Shown here in pieces: positions 33,869 to 43,584 of a stretch of 64,000 nucleotides of DNA; the first letter of the stretch is position 1; each line of letters starts with the position of its first letter. The stretch is from NCBI RefSeq assembly GCF_025993685.1, contig NZ_DAJPEN010000001.1, forward strand, positions 1,178,001 through 1,242,000, read 5' to 3'. The position numbers were made by a program, and so were the translations under genes. Source of the stretch: Bacteroides mediterraneensis. Lineage in GTDB: Bacteria > Bacteroidota > Bacteroidia > Bacteroidales > Bacteroidaceae. Under the pieces are notes generated by a model that saw only the letters and a program-made list of their open reading frames with translations, was not told the origin of the DNA and did no database searches.

Positions 33869-36800
33869 ATGATTAAGATAGGTCTAGATGTAGGTTCAAC
33901 TACTGCAAAAATGGTTGCCATAGATGAAGACGACCGTATTATATATTCAAAGTACGAGAGACATAATGCGAAGGCAAAGGATGTAATTATTCCAATGCTT
34001 AAAGAGCTGGTAACTATAGTGAATGATGAAGATATTACTATAAGAATAACGGGTTCGGTTGGAATGGGGTTTTCCGAAAAATATGGCATCCCGTTTGTTC
34101 AGGAAGTGGTTGCAGCAACGAAGGCTGTTCAGAAGGAATATCCAGATATAGTATCTATGATAGATATAGGAGGTGAAGATGCTAAAGTCGTTTTCTTTAA
34201 GGATTCCGAAGCGGTTGATCTCCGTATGAACGGTAACTGTGCCGGTGGCACAGGTGCTTTTATAGACCAGATGGCTATTATTCTGGGTGTCAGTGTGGAT
34301 GAAATGAATGAACTGGCAATGAATGCGACGCATGTCTACCCGATAGCTTCACGCTGTGGTGTTTTTTGTAAGACAGATATCCAGAACCTTATAGCCAAGA
34401 ATGTAAGCCGTGAGGATATTGCGGCTTCCATTTTTCATGCTGTAACAGTACAGACGGTGGTAACGCTGGCAAGAGGATATGATATGAAGACTCCGATTCT
34501 CTTCTGTGGCGGACCTCTTACTTTCATACCTGCTCTTAGAAAGGCTTTTATTGAATATCTGTCAGTTCATGACAGTGATGTTGTCTTGCCGGAAAATGGA
34601 ACTCAGCTTCCAGCTTTGGGAGCAGCGCTTGCTCATGTAGAGAAAGAGTATATTGTTTCATTGTCTTCACTTGTCTCAATTTTAGAGAAACCTGTGGAAA
34701 CTGTTGTACGTAAAGATGGGCTTAAACCTATTTTCCCCAACTCTGAGGAGTATGATAAGTGGAAAGAGGAAAAACGGAAGAATGTTGTGAATACCGGAAT
34801 TTTGAAACCGGGTAAACAGGAAGTTTATATAGGCATTGATTCAGGTTCGACAACGACCAAGATCATTGTGACCGATGCAGATGCAAATCTTATTTATTCG
34901 TTCTATAGCAACAATGGAGGAAAACCTATTGAAACTGTAGAAAAAGGATTTAAGGGGCTGCTGGATGAATGCGGTAAAACAGGAACACAGCTTGTTGTCA
35001 AAGGAAGTTGTTCTACCGGTTATGGTGAAGATCTGATAAAGGCTGCATTCCAATTGGATAACGGTATTGTTGAAACCATAGCGCACTATATGGGTGCACA
35101 CCATTTTGACAAGGATGTATCTTTTATTCTGGATATTGGTGGTCAGGATATGAAAGCCATTTTTATAAACAATGGAGTAATCGACAGAATAGAGATAAAT
35201 GAGGCATGTTCTTCTGGTTGCGGTTCCTTTATAGAGACATTTGCCAAAACACTTGGCTATACGGTCTCGGAGTTCTCACAGGCTGCCTGCCGTTCCACGT
35301 GTCCGGCCGATCTTGGCACCAGGTGTACTGTATTCATGAATTCAAAAGTAAAACAGGTGCTTCGGGAAGGTGCTACGGTGGAAGATATTGCTGCCGGTCT
35401 TGCATACTCTGTGGTGAAGAACTGCTTGTATAAAGTCCTTAAGCTGAAAGATACCTCTGTTTTGGGAAATCATCTTGTTGTTCAGGGAGGTACGATGAGA
35501 AATGATGCCGTGGTAAGGGCCTTGGAGATTCATACTGGTATGAAAGTTACAAGATGTAACATACCGGAGCTGATGGGAGCATTCGGATGTGCCCTCTATG
35601 CCCGTGAGCATTCCTGTCGTGAGATTCCTTTTGAAACCATGATAAGTATGGCGGGATTTACCTCACGCACCTTGAACTGTAAAGGGTGTGACAACCAATG
35701 TCCGGTAATGTGCTACAATTTTGAAAACGGGAAACGTTATTATTCAGGCAATCGGTGTGAGAGGGTTTTCTCCAACGGTGAGAAAAATATAGAGCGTGGT
35801 GAGAACATGTATCAGATAAAGAATGAACTGCTTTTCTCACGTAAGCCAATAGCTGATGATTCAACGCTCACTGTTGGTGTTCCGCGTTGCCTTAATATGT
35901 ATGAGGAATATCCATTCTGGCATACCCTGCTGGAATCATGTAACATCAAGGTCGTGCTGTCGGATGTATCCAATTACGCACGATATGAATGTAGTGCCAG
36001 GATGGTCATGTCCGACAATATCTGTTTCCCTGCAAAGCTTGTTCACAGTCATATACAGAACCTTATAGACAAGAAGGTCGACAGGATATTCATGCCTTTT
36101 GTCATCTTTGAACGTCAGGGCAAGGAACAGAACAGCTATAACTGCCCGATTGTTACCGGTTATTCCGAAGTGATAAAAAGTGTCCAGGGTTCCGGTGTGG
36201 CTATTGATTCTCCAGCCATTAACTTTAAAGACAGGAAGTTGCTTTTCAAGCAATGCGAAAAATATCTTACATCCCTTGGTGTGGATTTACGTACAGTAAA
36301 GGCTGCTTTTGATAAGGCATGTGACGAACAGGACCGGTTTATGAATGAACTTATTGTCAGAAATGAGGCCATATTACACAATGTACGGGAGAAAAACAGA
36401 ATGGTTGTTCTGCTTGCCGGACGTCCTTATCACACAGACATGCTGATTCAGCATAAAGTGTCTGACATGCTTGTGGATATGGGTGTCAGTATAATCACTG
36501 ATGATTTTGTGAGAAATAAGGATATAGACCTGGATGGTGTTCATTTTCTTCCTCAATGGTCATACCCAAACAGGATATTGAGAGCCGCAAAATGGGCATG
36601 TGCACAGGATTCAAAGATTCAGTTTGTAGAACTGACTTCATTCGGCTGTGGGCCTGACGCTTTTCTCGTAGATGAAGTCAGGGATCTTCTCATCAGAAAC
36701 GGGAAAGTATTCACTCTTTTGAAATTGGATGATGTCAATAATGTAGGTTCGATGAAACTCAGGGTACGTTCTTTGATTGAGAGCATCCGTCTGGCAGAAG

Positions 36801-38065
36801 AAAACAGACATACAGGCCACACACATCATGATTTCAAGACTGTACCAGTATATGACAATGAATACCGGCACAGGAAAATCCTTGTTCCATTCTTTACGCC
36901 GTTTATATCACCTCTTATACCGGCTGTGATGAAAATAGCTGGTTACGATGTTGAAAATCTTCCTCTAAGCGACAGCCAGTCATGTGAATGGGGGCTGAAG
37001 TATGCCAACAATGAAATATGTTATCCTGCTACTCTTATTGTAGGCGACATTATCAAAGCCTTCAAGAGTGGCAAATACAATCCTGACCGTTCTGTAATAG
37101 CCATGACACAGACAGGAGGGCAGTGTCGTGCCAGCAACTATATAGCTATTATCAAAAAAGCTCTGGTGGATGCCGGATATGAAAACACTCCGGTCGTTTC
37201 ACTCACTATGTCGGGGGCAATAAAGAATGACCAACCGGCTTTTAGGATAAATTGGTTGAAAGTGTTGCCTGTTGCTTTCCGTGCTGTTCTTTACAGCGAC
37301 TGCATATCCAAGTTCTACTATGCAACTGTTGTGAGGGAGAAAAACAAAGGTGAAGCAGAAAGACTTAAGAACATGTATCTGAATATGGCAGATGAGCTGA
37401 TTCGTAAGAACCGTTCAAAAGAGCTCTTGAATTGCCTTTCTCTTGCCGCAGCAGATTTTAACAGGATATGTATGGAAAAGGACTGTCCTAAAGTCGGCAT
37501 TGTTGGAGAAATATATTTGAAATTCAATACTTTTGCGCACAGAAATCTACTTTCATGGTTGTCTGACCGTGGCATTGAGATAGTACCCCCGGTATTGACA
37601 GACTTCTTTATGCAGAGTTTTGTAAACGGAAAAGTAAATGTGATGTCAAATATAGGTAGCAAAGATTATCCTGATTTTGTTTACCGATGGATTTATAAGA
37701 TAATCCGCAGAGAAATAGACAAATTCAATGATGTGGCATGTAAGTTCCGCTATTTTACACGTTTTGAGGATATATTTGAGCTGGCAGGAGAGGCACGTAA
37801 GGCAATATCACTGAATGCGCAGTTCGGTGAGGGCTGGCTTTTGCCGGGCGAGATGTTGTCATTGGCCGGGAAAGAAGTAAAAAATATCATCAGCTTGCAA
37901 CCCTTTGGCTGTATAGCCAATCACATAGTGTCCAAAGGCATAGAAAAGAGAATAAAAACTTTAGTCCCTGATATTAATATATTATCTTTGGACTTTGACA
38001 GCGGTGTCAGTGAAGTGAACATTATTAACCGTATGCTGCTGTTTGTAGATAAACTTGAAAAATAA
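33869..38065 (+). CDS. Acyl-CoA dehydratase activase-like giant protein
   Basis: The protein has 1398 residues. It contains two ASKHA ATPase domains of the BadF/HgdC type, starting at IGLDVGSTTAKMVAID (residue 3) and IGIDSGSTTTKIIVTD (about 319). Each has a cluster-bridging motif, NCAGGTGAF and ACSSGCGSF. After a cysteine cluster (CKGCDNQCPVMC, near 608) come DUF2229-like and HgdB/HgdA-related regions up to the end. In known 2-hydroxyacyl-CoA dehydratase systems the activator uses ATP to inject an electron into the dehydratase. Here activator and dehydratase-like parts are fused, as often in Bacteroides and Clostridia, but the substrate is unknown. It is cotranscribed with tetR, 8 bases downstream. 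Confidence 0.9.
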   Translation: MIKIGLDVGSTTAKMVAIDEDDRIIYSKYERHNAKAKDVIIPMLKELVTIVNDEDITIRITGSVGMGFSEKYGIPFVQEVVAATKAVQKEYPDIVSMIDIGGEDAKVVFFKDSEAVDLRMNGNCAGGTGAFIDQMAIILGVSVDEMNELAMNATHVYPIASRCGVFCKTDIQNLIAKNVSREDIAASIFHAVTVQTVVTLARGYDMKTPILFCGGPLTFIPALRKAFIEYLSVHDSDVVLPENGTQLPALGAALAHVEKEYIVSLSSLVSILEKPVETVVRKDGLKPIFPNSEEYDKWKEEKRKNVVNTGILKPGKQEVYIGIDSGSTTTKIIVTDADANLIYSFYSNNGGKPIETVEKGFKGLLDECGKTGTQLVVKGSCSTGYGEDLIKAAFQLDNGIVETIAHYMGAHHFDKDVSFILDIGGQDMKAIFINNGVIDRIEINEACSSGCGSFIETFAKTLGYTVSEFSQAACRSTCPADLGTRCTVFMNSKVKQVLREGATVEDIAAGLAYSVVKNCLYKVLKLKDTSVLGNHLVVQGGTMRNDAVVRALEIHTGMKVTRCNIPELMGAFGCALYAREHSCREIPFETMISMAGFTSRTLNCKGCDNQCPVMCYNFENGKRYYSGNRCERVFSNGEKNIERGENMYQIKNELLFSRKPIADDSTLTVGVPRCLNMYEEYPFWHTLLESCNIKVVLSDVSNYARYECSARMVMSDNICFPAKLVHSHIQNLIDKKVDRIFMPFVIFERQGKEQNSYNCPIVTGYSEVIKSVQGSGVAIDSPAINFKDRKLLFKQCEKYLTSLGVDLRTVKAAFDKACDEQDRFMNELIVRNEAILHNVREKNRMVVLLAGRPYHTDMLIQHKVSDMLVDMGVSIITDDFVRNKDIDLDGVHFLPQWSYPNRILRAAKWACAQDSKIQFVELTSFGCGPDAFLVDEVRDLLIRNGKVFTLLKLDDVNNVGSMKLRVRSLIESIRLAEENRHTGHTHHDFKTVPVYDNEYRHRKILVPFFTPFISPLIPAVMKIAGYDVENLPLSDSQSCEWGLKYANNEICYPATLIVGDIIKAFKSGKYNPDRSVIAMTQTGGQCRASNYIAIIKKALVDAGYENTPVVSLTMSGAIKNDQPAFRINWLKVLPVAFRAVLYSDCISKFYYATVVREKNKGEAERLKNMYLNMADELIRKNRSKELLNCLSLAAADFNRICMEKDCPKVGIVGEIYLKFNTFAHRNLLSWLSDRGIEIVPPVLTDFFMQSFVNGKVNVMSNIGSKDYPDFVYRWIYKIIRREIDKFNDVACKFRYFTRFEDIFELAGEARKAISLNAQFGEGWLLPGEMLSLAGKEVKNIISLQPFGCIANHIVSKGIEKRIKTLVPDINILSLDFDSGVSEVNIINRMLLFVDKLEK

Positions 38066-38073
38066 TTCAAAAG

Positions 38074-38673
38074 ATGGAAAATAATATTCTGGAAGAAAAA
38101 ATTATATCTGTAGCGAAAGAAGTCTTTATTGAAAAAGGATTCGACGGCACAAGTATGAGCGATATAGCAGCAAGAGTGGGTATTAATCGTCCGACCCTGC
38201 ATTATTACTATCGGACAAAGGAAAGGATGTTTCAGGCTGTATTTTTGTCGATTATACAGTCATTCATTCCTAAAATCCAAGATGTTTTTATTGATGACAA
38301 CAAATCATTCCCGGAGAAAATAACTGTAGTTGTAGATACATATCTTGATGTGGCCAAGAAGAATCCTTGCCTTCCTCTGTTTGTGGTGCGTGAGATAAAT
38401 CGTAATGTAAAAGATTTTATAAAGGTCGTAAAGCCCATATATATGGATAAATTCCTTAATCAGATAGCCGCTCATCTGCTGTCTGCCATGGAAAAGGGCG
38501 AAATAAAACAGCTTCCTTTAAGAATCGTGTTCAACACATTCTATGGCCTTCTGTCATTTCCTTTTCTCAGTAAGGATTTAAGCTTTCTTGAGTCGGATAA
38601 AGAATTCAATGCCCTGATTGACGAGTGGAAACCCTATATGGTAGATCAGATGATACATTTGTTATGTAAATAA
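38074..38673 (+). CDS. TetR/AcrR family regulator
   Basis: The protein has 199 residues. The N-terminal helix-turn-helix covers about 25-50 (TSMSDIAARVGINRPTLHYY), and an all-helical ligand domain follows. It starts 8 bases after the activase gene, so it is in the same operon and probably binds the palindrome at 33827-33844 to repress its own transcription. A terminator follows. Confidence 0.92.
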   Translation: MENNILEEKIISVAKEVFIEKGFDGTSMSDIAARVGINRPTLHYYYRTKERMFQAVFLSIIQSFIPKIQDVFIDDNKSFPEKITVVVDTYLDVAKKNPCLPLFVVREINRNVKDFIKVVKPIYMDKFLNQIAAHLLSAMEKGEIKQLPLRIVFNTFYGLLSFPFLSKDLSFLESDKEFNALIDEWKPYMVDQMIHLLCK

Positions 38674-38677
38674 CCCG

Positions 38678-38716
38678 AATCATTAGTGTCTCGCTAAAAG
38701 AGGGACGCTAATGATT
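38678..38716 (+). terminator. Terminator of the activase-tetR operon
   Basis: AATCATTAGTGTC (38678-38690) pairs with GACGCTAATGATT (38704-38716) with one G-U pair, followed by TTGATTCTTTTC. Its left part, ATCATTAGTGTCtCGCTAAAA, recurs at 51080-51099. Confidence 0.7.
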
Positions 38717-38753
38717 TTGATTCTTTTCAATGTGCGAAGATGCGGTGTACGCC

Positions 38754-39032
38754 TCAATAGTCATCCTCCCCGTTGGGAAACAACGCGCTGCGTTCTGCTT
38801 CCGCATCGAAAAATTCATATTCGTCTTTTACCTTGGTAATCAGCCGGAGGATACTGGCAATCAGTTTGCGTTCCGCATCGCGGGCTGCGGGCAGGTAGTC
38901 CTCCAGGTCTTGTTCTATCGTGCAGACTTCTTCTTCAAATTTGTTGATATCGAAACTCTCGTCTTCCAGCAAGTCATTTTCCAGCGCATTCTCCATGCGG
39001 GCTTTCAGTTCCAGTAAGTCATCTCTGTTCAT
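38754..39032 (-). CDS. Small acidic protein of unknown function
   Basis: This 92-residue acidic protein is unrecognised. It is predicted to be helical, with a coiled-coil-like segment (about 3-60, MNRDDLLELKARMENAL, EEEVCTIEQDLEDYLPAARD) and an acidic tail (PNGEDDY). It is probably cytoplasmic. I start at ATG 39032 (MNRDDLL); an in-frame ATG at 39146 would cross the repeat array and is unlikely. Confidence 0.6.
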   Translation of the reverse strand: MNRDDLLELKARMENALENDLLEDESFDINKFEEEVCTIEQDLEDYLPAARDAERKLIASILRLITKVKDEYEFFDAEAERSALFPNGEDDY

Positions 39033-39360
39033 CGTTCTCGTTTTTTGTGCCCTAAAGATAAGAAGATTATTCTTATGTTGTTCTTCTTTTTTTGCGTAAG
39101 ACTGAAGCACTTTTACCTCGACACGAACGGGCCGACACCTCGTCACGTACGTGTCGACCTCTCGTCACGCACGTGTCGGGGTCTCCGCACGAATGTGATG
39201 AGGTATTTCTGCCGGGAGCTTGCAGCGATTAGAGGCAGCCGTTCGGAGGAATCTCCTAATTAATATTAAAATCTGGAGTCGGGCAAAATCCTTTTCAGGC
39301 TTTTCTTGTTGTATATTCATACAAACTAGACTTAAATTACATACTCTTTAATTTAACCGA
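39033..39360. other. Intergenic stretch between divergent genes
   Basis: This 328-bp region holds the 22-bp array at 39119-39200. The rest is AT-rich. No RNA gene or clear TAnnTTTG element for either neighbour was found; both promoters are unresolved. Confidence 0.5.
39119..39200. repeat. 22-bp dyad repeat array 2 (CACGTACGTG type)
   Basis: Four units start at 39119, 39141, 39163 and 39185, exactly 22 bp apart. Each has a 16-bp imperfect dyad and a 6-bp spacer. The clearest dyads are CGTCACGTACGTGTCG and CGTCACGCACGTGTCG (units 2 and 3); units 1 and 4 are more degenerate. The array lies between the divergent genes starting at 39032 and 39361, so it may affect both. The sequence differs from arrays 1 and 3, but the geometry is the same. 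Confidence 0.85.
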
Positions 39361-41034
39361 ATGAAAAAAATCTTCTTTCTCGCCACTTTGGTGAATGTGG
39401 CTTTGTGGACGCTTTGTGTGACTTCGTGTAACAGGAATCTGCCGGAGAGCGGGACGGAACAACCGCCAGCCGGCAGGGTGGACTGGGATATGCTGCTGGA
39501 GGGCTCGCGGGCCGCGATGAAAGCCGACGGGAGTGGCCGTTTTGAGGAAGGAGATACGGTGGTGGTGTATGCCCGCAATGTGAAGGACGGACGCACACAG
39601 CACTACACGCTTCGGTTGTCGAACGGGAAGTGGATGCCCGAGCTGTACTGGGCGGAAGTGGGAGAGGACGTGGAGTTTACAGCCTGGCACGTGGCTCCTG
39701 CGCTTCGTCTGCATCAGGGCAGTCAGTCTTCCTCCGATTATTCCCATGCGCTGGCTGCCGACCAGCAGGAAGTGGGATACCGCCGTTCGGATTTGCTGCG
39801 GGCACAGGCCCGTGTGCAGGCGGGCGGGAAAGTGCAGCTGCATTTCAAGCATGCGCTTCATCGGCTGCGTCTGGTGCTGGAGAGCAAGGATGCCTCGTAT
39901 TCCAAAGAACAGTTGCAGCAGGCGGAAGTGAAGGTGTATACGCCTTGCCAGCTTCCGTTCAGTCTGTCCGATGGGAATCTGAAAAATCAGTCTGATTATC
40001 AATGGGTGAAGATGGCCCGTCAGACCGATGGGGAGTGGATGGCTTTGGTATCTCCGCAGGAGACGGAGGCGTTACGTGCCGAGGGCTGGATTCGCATCCG
40101 TATTGACGGACAGGAAACTACGGTGAAGGTACCTGAGACTGTAGACGGGAAGCCGTTCGAGCGTTTGGAGGCAGGGAAGGAAACAGTGTATCGGCTGAAC
40201 CTGCAAAAGGGAAACACACCGGATGCCTTTGCGGGAACCACCCGCTGGGTATATGGGGTGAAGGAGCCTGCCGACGGACAGTGGAGCGTGGACCGTACCC
40301 AGCTGCCTTGGACGGAGGGCTGTGGATGGTTCGACTGCAACAAGGTGAATCCTTCGGACGTGTCGGCCCGTGGTGACGGACTGATGTGTTGGGCGGCGGC
40401 CACTTCGAACCTGATTCATTGGTGGCTCCAGCAGAACAGTGAAACGGAGGCTGTGAAAGCCTACAAGGGACCGAAGGCGGTACCTGCCGACATGCTGCAC
40501 AGCGAGGTCTTCCAGCTGTTCAAGAACCGTTTCCCCAATCGGGGGGACTATCCGCTGAAAGCCATCAATTGGTTCTTCAATGGGGTGTTCCATCGGAAGC
40601 TGTATGACACTGACCAGCCGGACTCTCATGCCGGATTCTTCCGTACGCAGCTGGGTTCCCATTCGCTGGGCGCGGAATACGTGGGCATGGATTTGATGCG
40701 CGACCGCTTCAATGCGATTATCAAGCAGGCATTGTCTTCGCAGCAGGGCATCTTGTTTATTGTGAATATCGGAAGAGCCTGGTCTACCCATGCTGTAACG
40801 CTATGGGGGGTGAAGTTCGATGAGAACGGGCTGATTGATACCCTCTACATGGTAGACAACAACGATGGCCGTTACGATAAGCGGGGTACCATCCGGGAGA
40901 TGAAGGTGCAGTACCTCCCGTACTCCAGCACGAATCCGGATTTGTATCCTTATGTGCCCAACAGCCTGGGAAATTTCACTATCCGCATCGAGTCGCTCTG
41001 CACCTTGAGTCTGGGGCGGGAGTGGATAAAGTAG
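39361..41034 (+). CDS. Lipoprotein: fimbrillin-like domain fused to IdeS-type cysteine protease
   Basis: The protein has 557 residues. A lipobox ends in VTSC (lipidated Cys about 23), so it is membrane anchored and probably surface exposed. Residues about 40-290 resemble fimbrillin-like Mfa domains (FEEGDTVVVYARN, YTLRLSNGKWMPE, VEFTAWHV). Residues about 310-545 resemble peptidase C66 (IdeS/Mac): the Cys in DGLMCWAAATSNLIHWW is residue 343, the His in STHAVTLWGV is 477, and the Asp in YMVDNNDG is 499. The His-Asp spacing of 22 equals that of streptococcal IdeS (His262, Asp284). IdeS cleaves IgG; the substrate here is unknown. The gene is monocistronic. Confidence 0.82.
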   Translation: MKKIFFLATLVNVALWTLCVTSCNRNLPESGTEQPPAGRVDWDMLLEGSRAAMKADGSGRFEEGDTVVVYARNVKDGRTQHYTLRLSNGKWMPELYWAEVGEDVEFTAWHVAPALRLHQGSQSSSDYSHALAADQQEVGYRRSDLLRAQARVQAGGKVQLHFKHALHRLRLVLESKDASYSKEQLQQAEVKVYTPCQLPFSLSDGNLKNQSDYQWVKMARQTDGEWMALVSPQETEALRAEGWIRIRIDGQETTVKVPETVDGKPFERLEAGKETVYRLNLQKGNTPDAFAGTTRWVYGVKEPADGQWSVDRTQLPWTEGCGWFDCNKVNPSDVSARGDGLMCWAAATSNLIHWWLQQNSETEAVKAYKGPKAVPADMLHSEVFQLFKNRFPNRGDYPLKAINWFFNGVFHRKLYDTDQPDSHAGFFRTQLGSHSLGAEYVGMDLMRDRFNAIIKQALSSQQGILFIVNIGRAWSTHAVTLWGVKFDENGLIDTLYMVDNNDGRYDKRGTIREMKVQYLPYSSTNPDLYPYVPNSLGNFTIRIESLCTLSLGREWIK

Positions 41035-41076
41035 GGTAGAGCGCATCAATGTAGTCGATTGTATATATTAACTGAC

Positions 41077-41256
41077 ATGAAAAAGAAAATGATGATTCTG
41101 TTGATAGGCTTGGGCGTATCATTGCTAGTCTCTTCGTGTTCAACCATTCTGGACATGATATTAGGGAGCCACCAATGTATCTATCCTAATTGTACAGAAC
41201 GGGCAACCGACGGTTCTGCTTATTGCTCTTATCATAAACCTTATTATTTAAGATAA
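41077..41256 (+). CDS. Small cysteine-rich lipoprotein
   Basis: The protein has 59 residues. After a hydrophobic signal (MMILLIGLGVSLLVSSC, lipidated Cys about 21) comes a short segment with four cysteines and histidines (HQCIYPNCTERA, AYCSYHKPYY). This spacing, CxxxxC...C..H, resembles a small zinc-binding module. It is unrecognised. I start at ATG 41077; an in-frame codon at 41059 lacks a signal start. It follows the protease gene by 42 bases. Confidence 0.65.
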   Translation: MKKKMMILLIGLGVSLLVSSCSTILDMILGSHQCIYPNCTERATDGSAYCSYHKPYYLR

Positions 41257-41354
41257 ATCCACGAGGCTCCCGTTTTTATGCTTGAAAGTGAGTAAGGTTG
41301 CTTTTGTGTGTTGAAACGGCCTTCAAAGCGGGTGACTCTTTGGCCGCTCAAAAG

Positions 41355-41406
41355 AAAAAAGCCAGCCCGTTCACCTTGTTTTGTGTGTGAATGGGTTGGC
41401 TTTTTT
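41355..41406. terminator. Bidirectional terminator
   Basis: AAAAAAGCCAGCCCGTTCAC (41355-41374) pairs with a complementary arm at 41387-41406 that ends in TTTTTT, with two G-U pairs. It serves the convergent genes ending at 41256 and 41453. Confidence 0.85.
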
Positions 41407-41452
41407 CGGCTATTTACGGCATGTGCCGCTTTCGTCTTCGATACACTTGAGG

Positions 41453-43354
41453 TTATTCAATCATTTTCTTCAAGGTATCCTTCATGACTTCGTGGTTGCG
41501 GAAATCGTTGCGGAGCTGATAGTGTCCGGACTTGTCCACCAGCACATACGAAGGAATACCGTCAATCTTGAACTGCTCGCAGAGATATTTCCATTGCTCG
41601 TCGTTCAGGCGGAAATGTTTCCCCTTGATGTTCGGAATTGCCTGTTTGTAAGCGACGAGGGGAGACGTTTCGTTGGCAAGGTAAATCCATACCAGGTTGT
41701 CGCTCTTCAGTTCCTGCTCCTTCAGCGGCTCGTTGGCACGGATGGCCATGCGGCAAGGCCCGCACCAGGTGTTCCAGAAATCCACCAGGATGACTTTTCC
41801 CTTGTAGGGGGCAATGAGGGCTTCGAAGAGCTTGTCCACAGGCACGTCTGGTGTCTTTTCGATGACGGCTTTTCCCTCTACCGCTTTGAGTGCAGCCTGT
41901 GCGTTTTCCTGCATCTTCAGAATCGCATCCCGATAGAACGGGTTGTGTACGCCTTCAAGCGTGTGCCGGTCGGCCTCTGTCAGTGAGATATTCGCGGCTT
42001 TCTGTACCAAGGGAAAGACCCGTTGCAGGTCTTCGGCGAAGGTGCCTTTCAGTCCCGCTTCCTCGGGCCAGGCAATGAGTGGGTTGGAGAAACAAGAAGC
42101 ATAGTACATGATATTTTCTCCCATCAGTAGTTGCTCGTCGGCGATAGGGAAGAGCTTGCACAATGCGGCGCGGTTTTCGGCCGTCAGTGAGTCAATCTTC
42201 AGGTCCAGCGGTTTGTTGCGGTCCCACTGATTGTGTATCATCCGGTAATTATAGGTACGGAGGGCGTCGCCTTGCGCCATGGCTCCCACTGCTTCCTGTT
42301 TCAATTTCAGCAGGGCCAGTTCTTTGCCCACCGGTGGCAGGCTGCTTTGTGCGATGCTGTCGGAGAGTGACTGGTAAAGTTGGACGACATGCTGGGTATA
42401 TTCGGCGGCCGTCATCTTGTAGTCGGCAAATTCCCTTGAATAAAGCTCCATGCTATAAGGTGTATCCGGATACAGTGCGGGAGAGGTCAGTCCAGCGTAT
42501 GTGCCTGTGGCGTAGCATGCCGGCGTACTCTTGAAGGGAGGAAGTTGCTTCTCCTGCGTCCGGCGGTCCATGAGCATCTGTCCGCTTTGGTGCATGTCGA
42601 TATACAAGTCAATTTCTTCGCCTGGAGCCAGCCAGAACTTGTTTACTCCTATTCCTGCAAGAGCAAAAGCCTGTGCGGAACCGTACTGCCAGAACTTGAA
42701 TTCAGCCTCACCCGTGTCCGCATTGATGGGGGCGGTGTAAGACTGCTGGCCGTTCAGCAGGGTATTGACATAGAGATTCACTTCCTTTGCCAGTTCCTTC
42801 CGGTAGCCTGCAAGATGGACGTGCACCACGGTCTCACCCATCTTGAACAGGGGAGCGGGAAGGGAAGAAGGTACGGCCTCGTTCGCACGGATGACTTCGG
42901 CCGGAATGTCGGACGGCAGGGTGGCTTCCGTTTTTCCGGTCAGGTCGATGCCGAACAGCTTGAAACACTCGTCACAATCGGATTCGATGAAGTCGAACGA
43001 GCGTGTGTCGCGGGGGAGGGGTTCAAAGCTCAGCCGGAAGGAGGCTTCTCCCGTTTCGGGCATCCAGAAAAGAGAATCGGCTTCGATGCCCTGCGTACCT
43101 TTCAAGGCATATTTCTTGCCGTCGGCTTGCAGGTAAGATTCGGAACTGATTTTAATCCAGTAGTGCGGGCGGAAATAGGCGTCCGTATAGAGCACCGTGG
43201 CTGTGTCGCTCAGTTCTACTTTCGCAATGTCGAGCGTCATGGTGTTGGCCGACTCGATGAAGGGGTTCTCTACGCTTCTGGGAACAGGCGTGTTTGCTGC
43301 GGTGGCCAGCCATGCGGTGGCGGCCAATGCCAGTAGGGTCATTTTATTTTTCAT
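41453..43354 (-). CDS. TlpA-like thioredoxin-fold protein
   Basis: The protein has 633 residues with a signal peptide (MKNKMTLLALAATAWLATAA). The long N-terminal region (about 30-480) is beta-rich at first, then helical, as in Bacteroidetes TlpA-like proteins with a substrate-like front domain. The C-terminal thioredoxin domain (about 490-633) has the redox motif FWNTWCGPCRM and KIDGIPSYVLVDK with the cis-proline. It probably reduces disulfides in the periplasm or at the outer membrane. No partner gene is adjacent. Confidence 0.9.
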   Translation of the reverse strand: MKNKMTLLALAATAWLATAANTPVPRSVENPFIESANTMTLDIAKVELSDTATVLYTDAYFRPHYWIKISSESYLQADGKKYALKGTQGIEADSLFWMPETGEASFRLSFEPLPRDTRSFDFIESDCDECFKLFGIDLTGKTEATLPSDIPAEVIRANEAVPSSLPAPLFKMGETVVHVHLAGYRKELAKEVNLYVNTLLNGQQSYTAPINADTGEAEFKFWQYGSAQAFALAGIGVNKFWLAPGEEIDLYIDMHQSGQMLMDRRTQEKQLPPFKSTPACYATGTYAGLTSPALYPDTPYSMELYSREFADYKMTAAEYTQHVVQLYQSLSDSIAQSSLPPVGKELALLKLKQEAVGAMAQGDALRTYNYRMIHNQWDRNKPLDLKIDSLTAENRAALCKLFPIADEQLLMGENIMYYASCFSNPLIAWPEEAGLKGTFAEDLQRVFPLVQKAANISLTEADRHTLEGVHNPFYRDAILKMQENAQAALKAVEGKAVIEKTPDVPVDKLFEALIAPYKGKVILVDFWNTWCGPCRMAIRANEPLKEQELKSDNLVWIYLANETSPLVAYKQAIPNIKGKHFRLNDEQWKYLCEQFKIDGIPSYVLVDKSGHYQLRNDFRNHEVMKDTLKKMIE

Positions 43355-43517
43355 GTAGGTTCAGATTTAATTGTTTGTGTAAATATAAGGAAAGCTTTGT
43401 TCTGGAAAAAGAAAAACGTTAAAAATGTAAGGGAGGCATATACAAATTGATAAAGGAAAGTTTTGTCTTTCTTGAAAAATCTTGTGTATATATAATATTT
43501 ATTTGAATTATATTCAT

Positions 43518-43525
43518 TATCTTTG
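43518..43525 (+). promoter_or_regulatory. Promoter -7 element of the TonB receptor operon
   Basis: TATCTTTG matches TAnnTTTG, 60 bases before the ATG at 43585. A T-rich segment near 43498-43505 could be the -33 region. The leader of about 55 nt is AT-rich without a visible hairpin. Confidence 0.6.
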
Positions 43526-43584
43526 CACTAAGAAACATTTATTAATGTTCAATTAACACTATTCTTTTAACTAAAAACAGAATT

